Assembly: GCF_007741535.1 (NCBI RefSeq)
Contig: NZ_CP036525.1
Coordinates: 6,014,001 to 6,078,000, forward strand
Direction of reading: 5' to 3'
From: Rubripirellula lacrimiformis
Lineage (GTDB): Bacteria; Planctomycetota; Planctomycetia; Pirellulales; Pirellulaceae
Length of the DNA stretch: 64,000 bases
Shown here: piece by piece, positions 18,668 to 27,610 of the stretch
Layout: the number at the start of each line of letters is the position of its first letter
How positions within the stretch are numbered: position 1 is the first letter of the stretch
Notes under the pieces: generated by a model
The model's database searches: none
Told to the model about the DNA's origin: nothing
The model's input: only the letters and a program-made list of their open reading frames with translations
Made by a program: the position numbers and the translations under genes

Positions 18668-20287
18668 ATGGCAAAACAACTGCTTTTTGAAGATCACGCA
18701 CGTGCCCGAATGCTGGCCGGCGTGGAAAAGTTGGCCAACGCCGTCGCGGTAACGATGGGCCCCACCGGGCGCAACGTGATCATCGACAAATCGTTCGGCG
18801 GTCCGACCGTGACCAAAGACGGTGTGACCGTGGCCAAGGAAATCGAATTGGAAGACCGATTCGAAAACATGGGCGCCAAGTTGGTCATCGAAGTTGCGCA
18901 AAAGACCAGCGACTTGGCTGGTGACGGCACAACAACGGCGACTGTGCTTGCACGAGCGATCTTCAAAGAAGGTCTCCGTAACATCGTCGCTGGCAGCAAC
19001 CCTGCCGCGATCCGTCGCGGAATCGACAAGGCCGTCGCTGCCGCGTCGGAGCGTTTGATCGAAATGGGTCGCCCTGTCAGCGGCAAGCAAGAAGTCGCCC
19101 ACGTCGGTGCGATTTCGGCAAACAACGACAACGTGATCGGTGGTCTGCTTGCAGACGCCCTGGAACGTGTCGGCAAAGACGGCGTGATCACGGTCGAAGA
19201 AGGCAAGAGCCGCGACACCGAAGTCACCTACGTTGACGGAATGCAGTTCGACAAGGGCTACATCTCGCCGTACTTCATCACCGATCCCGGCACGATGGAA
19301 GCCAACCTGGAAAACGCGTTGGTGCTGCTGTACGAAAAGAAGATCAGCAACATCCGTGACTTGGTGCCGTTGTTGGAAAAGACCGCTGGTACCGGCCAAC
19401 CATTGTTGATCATCGCCGAAGATGTGGACGCCGAAGCGTTGACTCTGCTGGTTGTCAACAAACTGCGTGGCACGCTGAACGTCTGTGCTGTGAAGGCACC
19501 TGGCTTTGGCGATCGCCGCAAAGCGATGTTGGGCGATATCGCCTGCTTGACCGGCGGAACGCTGATCAGCGAAGACCTGGGCATCCAGCTTGAAAACGTC
19601 ACTCTGGAACAACTCGGTCGCGCCAAGAAGGTCACCGTCGACAAGGGCAACACCACGATCGTCGAAGGTGCCGCCAAGCGTGCCGATGTCGATAAACGGG
19701 TTTCGCAAATCCGTGCTCAGATCGAGCAAACCGACAGCGACTATGACAAGGAAAAGTTCCAAGAGCGATTGGCCAAATTGGCCGGTGGCGTTGCTGTGAT
19801 CAGCGTCGGTGCAGAAACCGAAGCTGAAATGAAGCAAACCAAGGCTCGCTTGGAAGACGCTTTGCACGCGACTCGCGCAGCTGTCGAAGAAGGCATCCTG
19901 CCCGGTGGTGGCGTTGCACTGGTTCGTTGCCGCGAAGCACTCGAAGTTGCACTGAAGAAAGCCAAAGGCGACGAAAAGGTCGGCGTCCGGATCGTCTTGC
20001 ACGCCCTGGATGCTCCCATGCGTCAGATCGCCGACAACGGCGGCATCGACGGCAGCGTCGTGGTCGACGAAGTCAGCCAAAAAGGTCTATCGATCGGTTA
20101 CAACGCCCACACCGGCGAATACACCGACATGATCAAGGCTGGTGTCATCGACCCGGTCAAGGTTGTTCGCACGGCATTGTCCAACGCAGCCAGCATCGCT
20201 GGCCTGTTGTTGACCACCGAAGCCTTGGTGACCAACTACGACAAAGAAGACAAAGAGAAGCGAGCTCCCGAAGGCGTGATCTCGTAA
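18668..20287 (+). CDS. groEL: Chaperonin GroEL, copy 2, without GGM tail
   Basis: 539 residues from the ATG at 18668, preceded by AAGGA six bases upstream. All GroEL blocks are present: [81 protein letters not shown] and [24 protein letters not shown]. The C-terminus is charged and short ([17 protein letters not shown]) and lacks the GGM repeats that line the chamber floor of housekeeping GroELs. It follows groES in the classical groES-groEL order. With two differently tailed paralogues here, the copies probably have distinct clients or mixed rings. Long open frames on the opposite strand of both groEL genes are codon-bias artefacts. Confidence 0.97.
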   Translation: MAKQLLFEDHARARMLAGVEKLANAVAVTMGPTGRNVIIDKSFGGPTVTKDGVTVAKEIELEDRFENMGAKLVIEVAQKTSDLAGDGTTTATVLARAIFKEGLRNIVAGSNPAAIRRGIDKAVAAASERLIEMGRPVSGKQEVAHVGAISANNDNVIGGLLADALERVGKDGVITVEEGKSRDTEVTYVDGMQFDKGYISPYFITDPGTMEANLENALVLLYEKKISNIRDLVPLLEKTAGTGQPLLIIAEDVDAEALTLLVVNKLRGTLNVCAVKAPGFGDRRKAMLGDIACLTGGTLISEDLGIQLENVTLEQLGRAKKVTVDKGNTTIVEGAAKRADVDKRVSQIRAQIEQTDSDYDKEKFQERLAKLAGGVAVISVGAETEAEMKQTKARLEDALHATRAAVEEGILPGGGVALVRCREALEVALKKAKGDEKVGVRIVLHALDAPMRQIADNGGIDGSVVVDEVSQKGLSIGYNAHTGEYTDMIKAGVIDPVKVVRTALSNAASIAGLLLTTEALVTNYDKEDKEKRAPEGVIS

Positions 20288-20302
20288 GACTTGTTTGAAC
20301 AT

Positions 20303-20331
20303 GGTCGATCGCTGAACCTCAGCGATCGACC
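20303..20331. terminator. Hairpin just after groEL2
   Basis: Perfect 13-base arms ggtcgatcgctga / tcagcgatcgacc around a 3-base loop, 16 bases after the groEL2 stop. There is no T run, so it may be a Rho-assisted terminator or an mRNA 3'-end stabiliser. Confidence 0.6.
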
Positions 20332-20381
20332 GAGACACATTCCGGGGGCGACCTGCCCCCGGCATTTGGATGGAATCATCG

Positions 20382-20458
20382 ATCAAAGCCCCAGCGGGGC
20401 GATACGGACACCGACCGGGAAAGCTCCCTCGATCGTGTCGCCCCGCTGGGGCTTTGAT
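20382..20458. repeat. 21-bp-arm inverted repeat (aaagccccagcggggcga type)
   Basis: Left arm 20382-20402 and right arm 20438-20458 are perfect reverse complements (core agccccagcggggc) around 35 bases. Each arm contains its own small palindrome ccccagcgggg. It lies in the groEL2-dnaJ spacer and looks like a dispersed palindromic element more than a terminator. Confidence 0.75.
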
Positions 20459-20538
20459 TCGTTTGCACGATACGGTGCGGGCTTGATTGTCCCACACAAC
20501 TCTCTTTCGTCCCTGTGGGGGCTGGTGACTGGAAACGC

Positions 20539-21678
20539 ATGGCCGAAAAGACCTGCTATTACGAAATACTGCGCATCGAACGGACGGCCCAAAAGACCGA
20601 CATCGATCGCGCCTATCGCAAACTAGCGATCAAGTACCATCCCGACCAAAATCGCGACGATGATACGGCGGTCGCTAAGTTCAAAGAAGCGACCGAAGCC
20701 TACGAAGTCCTCTCGGATGCCGAAAAACGGCAGCGTTATGACCAGCACGGCCACGCCGGTGTCGATAGCGTTCACCAGTACGGCGATGTCGAAGATATCT
20801 TTGACGCCTTCGGTGACCTGTTTGGCGGCGGGATGTTTGGCGATCTGTTCGGCAATCGTGGTGGTGGCCGTGGCGGCCGACGCCGGGTTCGCCGCGGTGC
20901 AGACATCCGCTGCAACGTAACACTGACGTTGGAAGAAGCGGCTCGCGGCGTTCGCAAGGACATCTCGTTCCGCCGGCGGGTGCAGTGCGAAACCTGCGAT
21001 GGCAGCGGCGCCGCCCCCGGCAGCCAGCCGACCACCTGCGGGACTTGCGGCGGGCACGGCCAGGTGATCCAGTCGGCCGGAATCCTGCGTGTCCAAACCG
21101 CATGCCCGGATTGTCGCGGCAGCGGAAAAACCATCGGGCAACCCTGTGGCGATTGCCGTGGAACGGGCCTGGAAAACAAGAAGGCCGAACTGACCGTTAC
21201 GATCCCCGCCGGTGTTGACGACGGGATGCGAGTTCGCGTGCAGGGTGAAGGCGAAGCCAGCCCCGATGGTGGCCCGGTGGGCGACTGCTATGTCTTCGTA
21301 ACGGTAAAGCCGCACGAACTGTTCAAACGTGACGGCAGCGATTTGATCCTGCAGTTGCCGATCTCCTACACACAGGCAGCCCTGGGGGCAGAGATCGATG
21401 TGCCAACCTTGGACGGTCCCCAATCGCTGCGGATCGAACGTGGAACGCAAAGTGGCGAGGTCTTTACGCTGCGAGGCAAAGGCGTCGTCGATCCCCGTGG
21501 CGGTCGCGCCGGTGACCTGTTGGTGCAAGTGTTTGTCGAGGTCCCCAAGAAACTCAACGCGGAACAGGAACGGCTGTTGCGAGAATTGGCGGAACTGGAC
21601 CACCAATCGGTTCTGCCGCACCGGACTAGCTTCCTGGACAAACTGAAAACCTTTTTCGATTCCGAAACGGAGAGCTGA
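20539..21678 (+). CDS. dnaJ: Chaperone protein DnaJ
   Basis: 379 residues from the ATG at 20539 (a GTG at 20515 is in frame but adds no family sequence). This Hsp40 stimulates DnaK ATPase. The J domain has the HPD triad at about residues 34-36 (KYHPDQNR), then comes a Gly/Phe region (GDLFGGGMFGDLFGNRGGG). Four zinc-binding repeats from about C150 follow: CETCDGSG, CGTCGGHG, CPDCRGSG and CGDCRGTG. The C-terminal substrate-binding domain contains VTIPAGVDDGMRVRVQGEGE and LRGKGVVDPRGGRAGDLLV. It is followed 84 bases later by grpE; dnaK and hrcA are not in the window. Confidence 0.96.
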   Translation: MAEKTCYYEILRIERTAQKTDIDRAYRKLAIKYHPDQNRDDDTAVAKFKEATEAYEVLSDAEKRQRYDQHGHAGVDSVHQYGDVEDIFDAFGDLFGGGMFGDLFGNRGGGRGGRRRVRRGADIRCNVTLTLEEAARGVRKDISFRRRVQCETCDGSGAAPGSQPTTCGTCGGHGQVIQSAGILRVQTACPDCRGSGKTIGQPCGDCRGTGLENKKAELTVTIPAGVDDGMRVRVQGEGEASPDGGPVGDCYVFVTVKPHELFKRDGSDLILQLPISYTQAALGAEIDVPTLDGPQSLRIERGTQSGEVFTLRGKGVVDPRGGRAGDLLVQVFVEVPKKLNAEQERLLRELAELDHQSVLPHRTSFLDKLKTFFDSETES

Positions 21679-21762
21679 TCGCGCCATCCGCATCGGCCTC
21701 TGTCCATCATTGGGTCGACTGCATCTTTCCCAGATGACCCGCATCCCAAAGCAGAAACGAAG

Positions 21763-22338
21763 ATGACCAACGAAAACCAAAATCAAGACTCGGACGAATT
21801 TGACGCCACCGACGCAGCCTTTGACGCCAGCGGCCAACAGGACGACGGCGAACCATCGGTGCAGTTCACCGAGACCCGCGACGACGAAATGCAACGACTT
21901 CGCGAAGCAGCCGATTCGGCCGACAAGCGAGTCTTGATGGCGCAGGCCGAAGCTGAAAACTTTCGCAAACGAATGCGTCGTGACTTCGAAGACCAGGTGA
22001 AGTACGCCGCCGTGCCATTGGTCAACGATATCCTTCAGGTTCGCGACAACCTGCACCGTGCGATCGATTCAGCCGGCGATGGCACCGATGTGGCTGGGCT
22101 AAGAGACGGTGTGGCGATCGTTGCCAAGCAACTGGATGACATGATGGCCAAACACTCGATTCGCGAAATCCCTGCCGAGGGCGAGTTGTTTGACCCGAAC
22201 TTTCATGAAGCGATCTCGCAGATGCCTTCCGACAAACCGGCTGGCATCGTCGCGCATGTCGCAGCCACCGGATTCCAAATGCACGACCGCGTGATCCGCC
22301 CAAGCCAAGTGATCGTCAGCACTGGCCCTGCGGAATAG
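21763..22338 (+). CDS. grpE: Nucleotide exchange factor GrpE
   Basis: 191 residues. The first 45 are acidic and disordered. A long coiled coil follows (EMQRLREAADSADKRVLMAQAEAENFRKRMRRDFEDQVKYA). The globular end has VNDILQVRDNLHRAI, GVAIVAKQLDDMMAKHSIREIPAEGELFDPNFHEAI and GFQMHDRVIRPSQVIVS, the standard GrpE signature. It exchanges ADP for ATP on DnaK. It ends the chaperone block and is convergent with the acyltransferase gene; a small hairpin with a following ttt lies between them. Confidence 0.95.
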   Translation: MTNENQNQDSDEFDATDAAFDASGQQDDGEPSVQFTETRDDEMQRLREAADSADKRVLMAQAEAENFRKRMRRDFEDQVKYAAVPLVNDILQVRDNLHRAIDSAGDGTDVAGLRDGVAIVAKQLDDMMAKHSIREIPAEGELFDPNFHEAISQMPSDKPAGIVAHVAATGFQMHDRVIRPSQVIVSTGPAE

Positions 22339-22480
22339 CAGTGCAATCGCCCGAGACCGAACACGGATGATCATCCCCCTGCCATGACCAGCGATCTTCC
22401 ATCGTCTGGCAGGGGCGGAACCGAGCGAAACAGACGCGGCGGTTTCGAAGCAGCGTCGGCTACGCAGCGATGCCAACGCG

Positions 22481-22498
22481 GCGTCGTCTAGGCGACGC
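22481..22498. terminator. Short hairpin between convergent grpE and acyltransferase
   Basis: gcgtcg-tctagg-cgacgc followed by ttt, three bases before the acyltransferase stop. A weak terminator for the grpE transcript. Confidence 0.4.
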
Positions 22499-22501
22499 TT
22501 T

Positions 22502-23425
22502 CTAGGCGGCGCGGGCCAGTCGTTTGGCGACCTTTGCCGGCGGCTCTCGCCATCTCCGGTGCAGCCACCAGTACTGTTCCAGCGATTCGCCAATCGCAGC
22601 GGTCAGATGCCGGTTGTACCAGTTTGTCAGCGAAGTCACCGAGGCGCAGTCTTCGTCGCCCGATCGTGGGTCGGCGATCGCTTTGCAGGCGATTTCAAAC
22701 TGCATGGGTTTGCCGCCCACCCGCCGCGTCGAACCGACAACCATGGGAGCATCGGCGCTGAGCGAAAACAGGGACAACGCCTTGTGGCATGACGCAGGGG
22801 CCCCCATGAAGTTGACCCAACATCCCTTCGGCCCGGCGTGCTGGTCAGCCAACAGCGACAGGATCCCGCCATCTTTCAGATGTCGATCGACGTCGGCGGC
22901 GCAGCCTTCCTTGTCGACCATTTTCTGGCCTTTGGCGCTTCGAAAGCGATCCACCCAGGCGTGCAGGAACCGGTTGTCCAACTGGCGAGCGATCGTCAGC
23001 GTCTGGACCCCCATCACCCCCGTCATGTATCCGCCCACTTCGAAATTGCCAAAGTGACCAGTAACGACCACCGTCGGGCGATCCGACAACATTTGCCCCA
23101 GCATTTCGCGATTGTTGCGGAACGTGATGTGATCGGTCCAGTTGGAAAGGTGCAGACGCCGCTGGACCCAGGCGATTTCACAGACCATCAGCAATAGGTG
23201 ATGCCACATCGCGAAACGCAGATTTTTGCGTTCTTGGTCGCTGGCGCTCGGGAAAATCAGGTCCAGATTCAGGTCCGTTTCGCGGCGTCGGATCCGCAGT
23301 TTTTCGCCCACGACCCAGGCCAGGAATCGGCAAATCGAATCCCCCATGTCGACGGGCAAGGTCTGAATCACCGCGACAATCAGGCGAACCAGCGCGTAGG
23401 CGGCGAAATCGACGATGGTTTTCAT
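22502..23425 (-). CDS. LpxL/HtrB-type lipid A or phospholipid acyltransferase
   Basis: 307 residues. An N-terminal hydrophobic anchor (FAAYALVRLIVAVIQTLP) precedes the acyltransferase fold. The catalytic H-x4-E/D motif is at about H124-E129 in VVVTGHFGNFEVGG. Other family blocks are RKNLRFAMWHHLLLMVCEI, SLLADQHAGPKGCWVNFMG, and ESLEQYWWLHRRWREPP at the C-terminus. It transfers a fatty acyl group, in Gram-negatives to lipid A precursors at the inner membrane. The lptB gene elsewhere in the window fits an LPS-containing outer membrane. A run of 12 G (12 C on the coding strand) begins 13 bases upstream of the start codon. Confidence 0.9.
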   Translation of the reverse strand: MKTIVDFAAYALVRLIVAVIQTLPVDMGDSICRFLAWVVGEKLRIRRRETDLNLDLIFPSASDQERKNLRFAMWHHLLLMVCEIAWVQRRLHLSNWTDHITFRNNREMLGQMLSDRPTVVVTGHFGNFEVGGYMTGVMGVQTLTIARQLDNRFLHAWVDRFRSAKGQKMVDKEGCAADVDRHLKDGGILSLLADQHAGPKGCWVNFMGAPASCHKALSLFSLSADAPMVVGSTRRVGGKPMQFEIACKAIADPRSGDEDCASVTSLTNWYNRHLTAAIGESLEQYWWLHRRWREPPAKVAKRLARAA

Positions 23426-23437
23426 GGAAATGGACGC

Positions 23438-23449
23438 GGGGGGGGGGGG
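23438..23449. repeat. Homopolymer tract of 12 G
   Basis: Twelve consecutive G on the plus strand, 13 bases upstream of the acyltransferase start. On the coding strand it is a C12 tract just outside the ribosome-binding region. Such tracts slip easily in replication and could alter expression. Confidence 0.85.
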
Positions 23450-23670
23450 CGGGCGGGGGATGCGTTTCGGAGACGGGGGGCTTCGGCTTCTGGCAGACCG
23501 GTCACACCGGGGGCATCCGGTTAAACACTACATCTGTCAGCCAATCATCCCTGATTTGGGCAAATTGAATCCAGATCGATTGGCCCGCCTTGTTGGATTA
23601 GCCTCCACCGTTCACCATTTGGACCCTTCGCTTGCTGTTGCAATCCCCTTACGAATCGGAAACGACACGA

Positions 23671-24420
23671 ATGACTGATTCCTGTGCCGTGGTCTTGGCC
23701 GCCGGAAAAGGTACCCGAATGCAAAGCGATCTGCCCAAGGTTCTGTGCCCAGTGGTGGACCGTCCCATGATCCATTTCGTGCTCGATGCACTGGAAAAAG
23801 CGGGCATTCATCGCAAAATCGTTGTCGTGGGTTACGAAGCCGACCAGGTGCGTCAGGCGCTGGCCGGTCGAAAGGATGACATCGAATTTGTCACCCAGTC
23901 CGAACAGTTGGGGACCGGGCATGCGGTCCAGATGTGCCGCCCAGCCCTTGAAAAACAGACCGGGCCGACCATTGTGGTGGCAGGTGACTCGCCGTTGATC
24001 CAGCCAACCAGTTTGAAAAAACTTTTGGATCACTTCGTCGAATTCTCGCCCGCCCTGCTGTTGGGCACTTTGGAAAAAGAGGATCCGACCGGCTTGGGAC
24101 GCATTGTCCGCGACGCCGACGGAAACTTCATGGGAATCGTCGAACAGAAAGATGCGACCGAATCCGAGCGGGCGGTCAAAGAAGTGAACATGAGCACTTA
24201 TTTGTTCCAGACACCCGACCTGTTGCAGTCCCTCGACATGCTCAGCAACGACAACGCCCAGGCCGAGTATTACCTGACCGACTGTGCACGATTGCTGCGT
24301 GAATCAGGTCGCCCCGTCGAGGCGCTTCCGGTGTTACAGCAGTGCGAATCACTTTCGATCAACAATCCAGACGAACTTCGGTTGGTCGATGAAAAAATGC
24401 GGACGATGGGATATGCGTGA
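23671..24420 (+). CDS. GlmU-type uridyltransferase, lacking the acetyltransferase domain
   Basis: 249 residues from the ATG at 23671. Nucleotidyltransferase motifs are VVLAAGKGTRMQSDLPKVL (residues 7-25), QSEQLGTGHAVQMC, VVAGDSPLI, GLGRIVRDADGNFMGIVEQKDA, EVNMSTYLF and NAQAEYYLTDC, all typical of the N-terminal half of GlmU. That half makes UDP-GlcNAc from GlcNAc-1-phosphate and UTP. The left-handed beta-helix that acetylates glucosamine-1-phosphate in two-domain GlmU (about 450 residues) is absent, so acetylation must be done by another protein. The 3' end overlaps prs by eight bases, a pairing resembling the glmU-prs order of Firmicutes. Confidence 0.9.
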   Translation: MTDSCAVVLAAGKGTRMQSDLPKVLCPVVDRPMIHFVLDALEKAGIHRKIVVVGYEADQVRQALAGRKDDIEFVTQSEQLGTGHAVQMCRPALEKQTGPTIVVAGDSPLIQPTSLKKLLDHFVEFSPALLLGTLEKEDPTGLGRIVRDADGNFMGIVEQKDATESERAVKEVNMSTYLFQTPDLLQSLDMLSNDNAQAEYYLTDCARLLRESGRPVEALPVLQQCESLSINNPDELRLVDEKMRTMGYA

Positions 24421-25363
24421 ACTGAAAATTTTCAGCGGCCGAGCCAACCCTAATTTGGCGACCAAGATTTGTCGCCATCTTCACCTGGAACCCTCGGCGA
24501 TCACGCTGGGCAAGTTTCCCGATGGCGAGAACTATTGCAAGCTGGACGAAGACGTCCGCGGCCGCGATGTGTTCCTGGTTCAGCCGACGTCGCCACCGGT
24601 CAACGACAATTTGTTTGAATTGTTGATCATGATCGACTGCTGCAAGCGCGCAAGCGCCGAACGGATCACGGCTGTCGTGCCCTACTATGGTTACGCACGG
24701 CAAGATCGAAAGGACGAAGGTCGGGTGCCGATCACCGCCAAGTTGGCGGCCAACATCATCACTCGCGCCGGCGCCGATCGAGTGCTGACGATGGACCTGC
24801 ACGCGGCTCAGATCCAGGGGTTCTTTGATGTCCCCGTCGATCACCTGTACGCCGCTCCGGTACTGAACGAGTACTTTGCCGAACGCGGATTCGTGGACGA
24901 CAAGATTGTGGTCGTCAGCCCCGACGAAGGCAGCATCAAACGTGCCTTGGGTCACAACAAACGATTGGGCGGAACGCTTGCGATCGTCGACAAGCAGCGC
25001 GCCAACGCGTTGGAAACCAAACAGAACACAATCATCGGTGGTCCCATCGAAGGCCGGATCGCATTGTTGTTTGACGACATGATCAGCACCGCCGGTTCGA
25101 TCTGTGGTGCGGCGCGACTGGTGCACCAAGCCGGTGCTAAGGAAATCCATATCGCGGCGACGCACGGTGTCCTGTGTGGACCTGCGATCGAAAAGCTTCG
25201 TGACGCGCCGATCGATTCGATCATCGTGACAGACACGATTCCGATCGCGGCCGAAAAACAGTTGCCCAACTTGGTCCAACTAAGCGTCGCCCCGCTGTTG
25301 GCCGAAGCGATCAAACGGATTCACCACGATCAGTCGATCAGCGAACTGTTCCGCGAACGATAG
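24413..25363 (+). CDS. prs: Ribose-phosphate pyrophosphokinase (PRPP synthetase)
   Basis: 316 residues from the ATG at 24413 inside the end of the uridyltransferase gene. It makes PRPP from ribose-5-phosphate and ATP for nucleotide, His and Trp synthesis. Signature blocks are MRELKIFSGRANPNLATKIC, KFPDGENYCKLDEDVRGRDVFLVQP, VVPYYGYARQDRKDEGRVPITAKLAA, LTMDLHAAQIQGFFDVPVDHLYA, VVSPDEGSIKRA and the PRPP loop LLFDDMISTAGSICGAA. It is full length for class I enzymes. It is convergent with the HD-GYP gene and shares a hairpin region with it. Confidence 0.97.
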   Translation: MRELKIFSGRANPNLATKICRHLHLEPSAITLGKFPDGENYCKLDEDVRGRDVFLVQPTSPPVNDNLFELLIMIDCCKRASAERITAVVPYYGYARQDRKDEGRVPITAKLAANIITRAGADRVLTMDLHAAQIQGFFDVPVDHLYAAPVLNEYFAERGFVDDKIVVVSPDEGSIKRALGHNKRLGGTLAIVDKQRANALETKQNTIIGGPIEGRIALLFDDMISTAGSICGAARLVHQAGAKEIHIAATHGVLCGPAIEKLRDAPIDSIIVTDTIPIAAEKQLPNLVQLSVAPLLAEAIKRIHHDQSISELFRER

Positions 25364-25466
25364 GCTTATGACGATCGAGCTGTGATTTGACGGATCGGTG
25401 TCGTTTGCATCGATGCGTCTGCCCCAGACGAATTGCGAAAACCGAACTTCATCTACCGCGGTCTTT

Positions 25467-25496
25467 CCTGCCCAAGATTGCGATCACCTGGGCAGG
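25467..25496. terminator. Hairpin between convergent prs and HD-GYP genes
   Basis: Arms cctgccca (25467-25474) and tgggcagg (25489-25496) around 14 bases, midway between two convergent stops. There is no clear T run on either strand; it would serve both directions weakly. Confidence 0.4.
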
Positions 25497-25526
25497 ACGT
25501 GCCCCGGGCAGCACGACGGGGCGTCG

Positions 25527-26801
25527 TTAGGCGGCGCGAGTCGCCGGCAGCGATCCGGTGATCTGGTACTGTGGTTCTTCGAACAGGTTGACGATGGCCG
25601 GCGCTTCGCTTTGGCGGTCCCTGTCCCACAATTCGACAGTCGGGAAGCCAAAGTTTTCCGCGCCGCTACGGATCACTCGCCCCACCTGGTGGTCACCGAT
25701 CCAGACACGGCTGCCCAACGGGTACATCGACGTCGCATACAGCAGCCCCCGGATCACTCGCGCGTCGAACTTTCCCTTTTGCATCTCTTCCAACAGATTC
25801 ACGATCGCAAAGTAACCCTGGATCGCTAGCCGGTGCCGTCGGTTGGTCAGCATGCCGACGAACGCATCGGCGACAGCGGCAATTTTGGCCAGCGGGTGAA
25901 TCGATTCGGCGGTCAGGCCACGCGGGTAGCCGCTGCCGTCGCCGCGTTCGTGCAATTGGTAGACGACAAACTTGGTCGCGTCGGAAAGCGATTCGCCATA
26001 TTCGCCCGCGATGTTGATGGCGCGGACCGGATGGTCGGCCAGCCGAGAAAGTTGCCCATGGCCCAGCGGACGACCGGTATCGAACATCTCCAGCCCGACT
26101 TCCTGCATTCCCACATCGTGGACCAAGCAGCCGATCCCGAGATCCTTGACAGCCTTTCGGCCTAGCCCCATTTCGATTCCGATCGCCATCGCGACCGTTG
26201 CCAAGTGGACCCCATGCCGTGATGGATAATCGGATTCGTAAGGCGCACAGGCCCAACAAACCAAAGCATCCTGGTCTTCGGCCATCCGGGCCAACAGGTC
26301 TTCGCAGGTCTGGTCCAGTGGATCGATATCGGTCGATGAATCGTGTGCCGTATCGGCAAAGAATCGATTGACTCGGTCGATCCGTTCATCCGATTCCCGG
26401 GCCCATGCGGCGGGCAATCCGTCGGCGTAACCACAGTTGGCCGGTTTGTCATAGGTTTCCGCGAGCGGAGTTTCCGACGCGACGTTCAGCGGTCCGGAGA
26501 ACTGGACGTGCGAATCCAAGGCATCGGCATAGTCATTGGTGCTTTGTGATCGCACATAGGCCGGTGGCGGCGGAACCTTGGTTCGGCGGCCTTGCGGAAC
26601 AAAGGCGGACAGGATGGCAACGTCCCGCAGACTCAGCACGACCGATTCGACGCCGCGAGCGACCAAACGCGAAATGAACTGGTCGCTGATCGCCGTGCCT
26701 TCGGCCAACAGTTTGACCGAAGGCGTGTGGGGATCGGCAATCGGAGCACTTAGAATCGCGCCTGCCTTGAGCGTCGAAATTGGAACCAGCTTGCACTTCA
26801 T
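25527..26801 (-). CDS. HD-GYP domain protein, probable c-di-GMP phosphodiesterase
   Basis: 424 residues from the ATG at 26801; the in-frame extension to 26954 is not family-like. The N-terminal part (MKCKLVPISTLKAGAILSAPI, LLAEGTAISDQFISRLVARGVESVVLS) resembles the DUF3391-like leader of HD-GYP proteins. The catalytic domain holds RHGVHLATVAMAIGIEMGL, the HD pair in GCLVHDVGMQEVG, DHPVRAINIA, the HD-GYP signature HERGDGSGYPRGL, and AKIAAVADAFVGMLTNRRHR. It hydrolyses the biofilm/motility messenger c-di-GMP, which is relevant because a flagellar operon is nearby, though a direct link is not shown. A short C-terminal beta extension (PTVELWDRDR) follows. Confidence 0.9.
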   Translation of the reverse strand: MKCKLVPISTLKAGAILSAPIADPHTPSVKLLAEGTAISDQFISRLVARGVESVVLSLRDVAILSAFVPQGRRTKVPPPPAYVRSQSTNDYADALDSHVQFSGPLNVASETPLAETYDKPANCGYADGLPAAWARESDERIDRVNRFFADTAHDSSTDIDPLDQTCEDLLARMAEDQDALVCWACAPYESDYPSRHGVHLATVAMAIGIEMGLGRKAVKDLGIGCLVHDVGMQEVGLEMFDTGRPLGHGQLSRLADHPVRAINIAGEYGESLSDATKFVVYQLHERGDGSGYPRGLTAESIHPLAKIAAVADAFVGMLTNRRHRLAIQGYFAIVNLLEEMQKGKFDARVIRGLLYATSMYPLGSRVWIGDHQVGRVIRSGAENFGFPTVELWDRDRQSEAPAIVNLFEEPQYQITGSLPATRAA

Positions 26802-27185
26802 CGCGGTGTATCCATCCCTTGGAAAGCAAACACGTGTGGCCCCGGATGGTGCGTCCGCTGAACTTACAAACGCACCGCATGACGGCGTCGGCGACCGCCA
26901 ATCGAACAGGCCATCGGGGGCAGGTGGACGTCGACGCCGTGCCCAAGTCGGCACCCAGTTTGTTTCGACATCGCAAGTGCACCGGTTTTAGCTGGCGTGG
27001 ATTCACTGGCACAATCGTCAGTCTTTGACAGAATGTGTCGCTGGCCGATGGCCAGAAAGCGTGTGATCGATACGACCGGACCATCGGAAGGCTCGACAGA
27101 TCCATCCGCGGCGCTTAGAAGATAGGACCGGTTTTGAAACTCAACCACTCGTTTTGCGGAATCAACTTTGAACGTCCACCTTCGA
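26802..27185. other. Divergent spacer, no gene seen
   Basis: About 380 bases between the HD-GYP gene and a small plus-strand gene. It presumably contains both promoters; no hexamer pair or strong repeat stood out. Confidence 0.4.
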
Positions 27186-27377
27186 ATGCTAGCCGTCGCC
27201 GGTTTCGTCACCCTCAGCGATGCCGCTGCGTCGGCGCATCCTGGTCACGGCGAACCCGGCCCGCTGCACTACGTGACCGACGCCAACCACGTCGTCCCAG
27301 TCGTCATGGTCACCGCCCTGATTCTAGGTGGGCTCTACGCGCTGGCGTCGCTGCGAAAATCCCGCGGACAAGCGTAA
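27186..27377 (+). CDS. Small exported or membrane protein with HPGHGE motif
   Basis: 63 residues from the ATG at 27186 (a TTG at 27168 would add six). The N-terminus MLAVAGFVTLSDAAASA looks like a short signal peptide with an Ala-x-Ala site. It is followed by HPGHGEPGPLHYVTDANH, rich in histidine and possibly metal-binding, then a transmembrane helix (VVPVVMVTALILGGLYALASL) and a basic end RKSRGQA. The positive-inside charge and codon use support a real gene. HPGH sequences occur after the signal peptide in HupE/UreJ-type metal transporters, but this protein is far too short to be one. Function unknown. Confidence 0.6.
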   Translation: MLAVAGFVTLSDAAASAHPGHGEPGPLHYVTDANHVVPVVMVTALILGGLYALASLRKSRGQA

Positions 27378-27610
27378 CCACCCCGCGGGCACCCGTCGCG
27401 AAAGTCGCCAACGGTTTGCCGATCCAGTCGTACTTTCAGCGGCAATGGAATAGGCCTCTGGCCGTGTGGCCACGGGCCACTTTGAGGGGGATTCCCGGCC
27501 GCTTACGCGGTCACGGCTCACAAAATCAACCAACCGCCAACGGTTTCGTCCCCGCCCCAACACTGTCGGCGGCACCGCCGCCGCTCGCGGGGATCGTCGG
27601 TGACGCCGCC

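Noticed and set aside
18227-20080. 617-codon open frame opposite groES and groEL2
   Set aside because: Same artefact: no start signals, no domain, and composition (FGDQ, VDHD repeats) is the reverse reading of GroEL codons.
20623-22056. 477-codon open frame opposite dnaJ and grpE
   Set aside because: It spans two real genes and the spacer between them, an unlikely arrangement for a genuine gene.
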